This document shows positions 32,471 through 34,737 of a stretch of 34,737 nucleotides of DNA, piece after piece (position 1 is the stretch's first letter; each line of letters opens with the position of its first letter). The notes under the pieces are model-generated. The model searched no databases. It saw only the letters and a list, made by a program, of their open reading frames with translations, and was not told the origin of the DNA. The position numbers were made by a program, and so were the translations under genes. Source of the stretch: Comamonadaceae bacterium (GTDB lineage Bacteria > Pseudomonadota > Gammaproteobacteria > Burkholderiales > Burkholderiaceae_C); assembly GCA_947452785.1 (NCBI GenBank), contig CANGDZ010000034.1, positions 1 to 34,737 of the forward strand, read 5' to 3'.

Positions 32471-33901
32471 ATGCGGATGGATAATTCAAACATGCACAAG
32501 ATTACCTGCCCGCACTGCGGCAAAGCGTTTGAGATTGACGAAGCTGGCTACGCGGACATCCTGAAGCAGGTACGCGACAGTGAGTTTGAGCAGCAACTGC
32601 ATGACCGGCTTGAGCTGGCCGAGCAAGACAAACAAAATGCCATCGAGCTGGCCAAGACCAAGGCCGCCAGCGAATTGCAAAGGGCGGCCGCCGCCAAGGA
32701 CGCAGAGATCCAGGAATTGAAGGGCAAACTCGATGCGGGGGATATTACGCGCAGGCTTGCCGTGAGCGAAGCCCTCAGTGCAGTAGAAAAGGAACGCGAC
32801 GCATTGGCCAACAAACTTCAGCAGGCCAGTCACGATAAACAGAGCGAAGCCCAACTTGCTGAAGCCCGGCTCGTGAACGAGCTGCAAAAGGCAGCCGCGG
32901 CAAAGGACTCGCAGATCCAGGACCTGAAGGCCAAGCTGGATGCGATCGCCCTTGCGCAGAAACTGGCGATTTCAGAGGCGGTCAATGATGTTGAAAAGGA
33001 ACGCGACGCGCTCAAAAATGGCCTTGAACGATCGGAGCTAGAAAAGCAGCTGGCCACCAACGCACTCAAAGAAAAGTACGAAACCCAGATCAAGGATCGC
33101 GACGATGCGATTGAGCGCCTGCGGGACATGAAGGCCCGCTTGTCCACCAAGATGGTGGGCGAGACCTTAGAGCAGCACTGCGAGACCGAGTTCAATCGCC
33201 TGCGCGCCACGGCGTTTCCGAAGGCGTACTTTGAGAAAGACAACGACGCCAAGGGCGGCAGCAAGGGCGACTACATTTTTCGCGACCTAGATGATGCGCG
33301 CACCGAGATTGTCTCCATCATGTTCGAGATGAAAAACGAAAATGATGCAACGGTCACCAAAAAGAAAAACGAGGAATTTCTCAAAGAGCTGGATAAGGAC
33401 CGCACGGAAAAGGGCTGCGAATACGCCGTGCTCATTTCGCTGCTGGAGCCCGACAGCGAGCTGTACAACACTGGCATTGTCGATGTCTCGCATCGCTACC
33501 CCAAGATGTACGTTGTGCGCCCGCAGTTTTTCATCCCAATCATCACGCTCTTGCGTAATGCTGCGGTGAACTCCCTTCAATACAAGTCAGAGCTTGCGCT
33601 TGTCAAAGCGCAAAACATCGACATCACGAAGTTTGAAACCGAGCTCGATTCATTCAAGTCGGGCTTTGCGCGAAACTTTGACCTGGCTTCCAAGCGCTTT
33701 CAAACGGCCATTGATGAAATCGACAAATCAATAGAGCACTTGAAGAAGACCAAAGAGGCATTGGAAGGCGCTGATCGAAATCTGCGCCTAGCCAACGACA
33801 AAGCCCAGGATGTGACGATCAAAAAACTGACGCGCGGCAACCCGACCATGGCTGCCAAATTCAACGAGCTCAAAAACCAAGGGGCTTCAGACGAAGGTTG
33901 A
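32471..33901 (+). CDS. DUF2130 protein: zinc knuckle, coiled coil and PD-(D/E)XK-like domain
   Basis: A 476-residue protein with three parts. Residues 11-20 are [10 protein letters not shown], half of a zinc-ribbon. Residues about 35-225 are a long charged coiled coil that contains a 69-residue tandem duplication ([14 protein letters not shown] at 68 and [14 protein letters not shown] at 137; EKERDAL at 106 and 175). Residues about 226-375 are the DUF2130 domain, with D267 (SKGDYIF), E286 and K288 (FEMKNE) and a later [10 protein letters not shown], the pattern of a PD-(D/E)XK nuclease core. Function is unknown for the family. The start may be 32471, 32477 or 32492; none has a clear ribosome site. 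It lies between two toxin-antitoxin modules, 56 bp after the RES gene. Confidence 0.85.
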   Translation: MRMDNSNMHKITCPHCGKAFEIDEAGYADILKQVRDSEFEQQLHDRLELAEQDKQNAIELAKTKAASELQRAAAAKDAEIQELKGKLDAGDITRRLAVSEALSAVEKERDALANKLQQASHDKQSEAQLAEARLVNELQKAAAAKDSQIQDLKAKLDAIALAQKLAISEAVNDVEKERDALKNGLERSELEKQLATNALKEKYETQIKDRDDAIERLRDMKARLSTKMVGETLEQHCETEFNRLRATAFPKAYFEKDNDAKGGSKGDYIFRDLDDARTEIVSIMFEMKNENDATVTKKKNEEFLKELDKDRTEKGCEYAVLISLLEPDSELYNTGIVDVSHRYPKMYVVRPQFFIPIITLLRNAAVNSLQYKSELALVKAQNIDITKFETELDSFKSGFARNFDLASKRFQTAIDEIDKSIEHLKKTKEALEGADRNLRLANDKAQDVTIKKLTRGNPTMAAKFNELKNQGASDEG

Positions 33902-34065
33902 GAGTTGCGGCAAGTCTGACATTTCGGCTTTGCCCTGGCATCAACAAAAGGGCACCCGGATCCGACCCATAGCTGCCTTTCTGTCTGTGCATATCGAGGT
34001 CCGGCTTGCAGCGAAAACGGTCATTCACGGGGCCGGTCCAGGTCGGTTGATCCTCAGTCCATGCG

Positions 34066-34095
34066 CTTACAAATGGTACGCAAGTAGCGTACAAT
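34066..34095 (+). promoter_or_regulatory. Promoter and palindromic operator of the HigBA module
   Basis: GTACGC-AAGTA-GCGTAC (34076-34092) is a perfect six-base inverted repeat. The -10 TACAAT (34090-34095) overlaps its right arm, and CTTACA (34066-34071) is a possible -35 at 18 bp. The start site would fall at about 34102, the first base of the toxin ATG. This is the expected place for autorepression by HigA. Confidence 0.65.
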
Positions 34096-34101
34096 AAACA
34101 A

Positions 34102-34467
34102 ATGCAAGCAACATTTGTTGAACTGCCACCGTTCGCACGAACGCGCAAAGACTACATGGATGACGATGCCTATAGGCTGTTGCAACTTGAGTTGATGGAC
34201 AACCCGACGGCAGGCGCTGTCATCGAGGGCACGGGCGGTTTACGCAAGCTGCGTCAAGCCGATCCGCGTCGCGGCAAGGGCAAGCGCGGTGGTCTGCGGG
34301 TCATCTACTACTGGTGGTCTGGTGGTGACCAATTCTGGCTCTTTACTGTCTATGACAAAGACCAAGCTGACGACCTAGCTCCGGCACAGCGCAAAGTGCT
34401 CAAACAACTTTTGAAAACAGAATTAGAAAACCGCCAGCCGAAAAATGGAGAACGTGATGACCAATAA
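34102..34467 (+). CDS. higB-2: HigB-2-type toxin (RelE superfamily)
   Basis: A 121-residue ribosome-dependent mRNA interferase of the HigB-2 group. DAYRLLQLELMDNPTAGAVI, GTGGLRKLRQ, GKGKRGGLRVIYYWW and FWLFTVYDKDQADDL follow the Vibrio cholerae HigB2 pattern closely. The basic residues around RGKGKRGG fit mRNA contact. No ribosome site is visible, and the predicted transcription start is at the ATG, so the message may be leaderless. The toxin gene comes first and overlaps the antitoxin by 11 bp, as usual for higBA. Confidence 0.9.
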   Translation: MQATFVELPPFARTRKDYMDDDAYRLLQLELMDNPTAGAVIEGTGGLRKLRQADPRRGKGKRGGLRVIYYWWSGGDQFWLFTVYDKDQADDLAPAQRKVLKQLLKTELENRQPKNGERDDQ

Positions 34468-34737
34468 GCGCGATATTTTTGCTGAGCTGACAGAGGGGTT
34501 TGATGCATTAAAGTCCGAGCGTGCGGGCAAGCTCACGCTGCGCACTTTCAAGGCTGAAAGCAAACCTGCGCCGTTGCTGTCGCCACAAGAGGTAGTTCAA
34601 GTGCGCGAACAATTGCACTTGTCGCGTCCGGTGTTTGCACACTACCTGCGAACCAATGCCCGAACGCTTGAAAACTGGGAGCAAGGTCGCGCCAAGCCCA
34701 ACGCGCAGGCAGCACTGCTGATTCGCATGGTGGCTCA
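34457..34737 (+). CDS. higA-2: HigA-2-type antitoxin, cut by the window end
   Basis: 93 codons are visible, with no stop before the right edge; family members of about 104 residues suggest only the last ten or so are missing. It starts MTNKRDIFAELTEGFDALKS, the flexible N-terminal toxin-neutralising region of HigA2. A helix-turn-helix of the Xre class follows (SPQEVVQVREQLHLSRPVFA, then TLENWEQGRAKPNAQA). The start lies inside the toxin gene, so translation is coupled. It probably binds the palindrome at 34076-34092. Confidence 0.9.
   Translation, partial: MTNKRDIFAELTEGFDALKSERAGKLTLRTFKAESKPAPLLSPQEVVQVREQLHLSRPVFAHYLRTNARTLENWEQGRAKPNAQAALLIRMVA

Noticed and set aside
33870..34148. Minus-strand 92-codon open frame covering the HigBA promoter
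   Set aside because: It overlaps the operator, the end of DUF2130 and the start of higB; the sequence looks like a translated intergenic element with no ribosome site.

Overview
The window reads as chromosomal DNA of a betaproteobacterium, most likely order Burkholderiales, family Comamonadaceae (Limnohabitans/Rhodoferax/Acidovorax-like). This is inferred from G+C-rich coding DNA, a metX-metW pair behind a SAM-II riboswitch, a long LIV-type ABC transporter operon fused to acyl-CoA genes, and an ltnD-otnKCI operon. The genus is not fixed by the sequence. No rRNA, tRNA, CRISPR array or intact insertion sequence was seen.

Layout. 1-5.3 kb: the 5' end of an RRM RNA-binding protein gene, an ammonium channel (amtB) without glnK beside it, then on the same strand an MFS transporter, a CoA-binding protein and the PLP enzyme MetY. 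A GDT1/UPF0016 cation exporter diverges from them. 5.3-8.0 kb: SAM-II riboswitch with an intrinsic terminator, then metX-metW and a FadR-type GntR regulator. 8.1-11.0 kb: a large P-type cation ATPase and a NIPSNAP protein. 11.06-19.45 kb, minus strand: eight genes, livG-livF-livK-livH-livM, acyl-CoA dehydrogenase, MDR-family reductase and acyl-CoA ligase. A NemR/AcuR-like TetR regulator lies upstream. A TAGACC(A/G)GTC motif sits in the promoter of the operon and in the promoter of tetR. 20.4-24.2 kb, plus strand: the four enzymes of L-threonate (C4 sugar acid) catabolism behind a GntR-type palindrome. 24.2-29.4 kb: an M20 peptidase, an alpha/beta hydrolase, an MFS transporter and a TrhO-type tRNA hydroxylase fused to a glutathione-S-transferase module.

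29.4-34.7 kb is accessory DNA: non-coding, degenerate stretches and three separate toxin-antitoxin modules (RelE/ParE with a ribbon-helix-helix-type antitoxin, Xre/MbcA with a RES toxin, HigB-2/HigA-2). A DUF2130 protein with a PD-(D/E)XK-like motif lies between the last two. Each module has a visible candidate operator. The most unusual is four TGGTT boxes spaced exactly 11 bp apart upstream of the Xre-RES pair.

How the genes fit together. MetX activates homoserine, MetY inserts sulfur and MetW assists MetX; only metXW is under the SAM switch visible here. The LIV operon probably imports a carboxylate, makes its CoA thioester and oxidises it, under TetR control. LtnD, OtnK, OtnC and OtnI take L-threonate to dihydroxyacetone phosphate and CO2.
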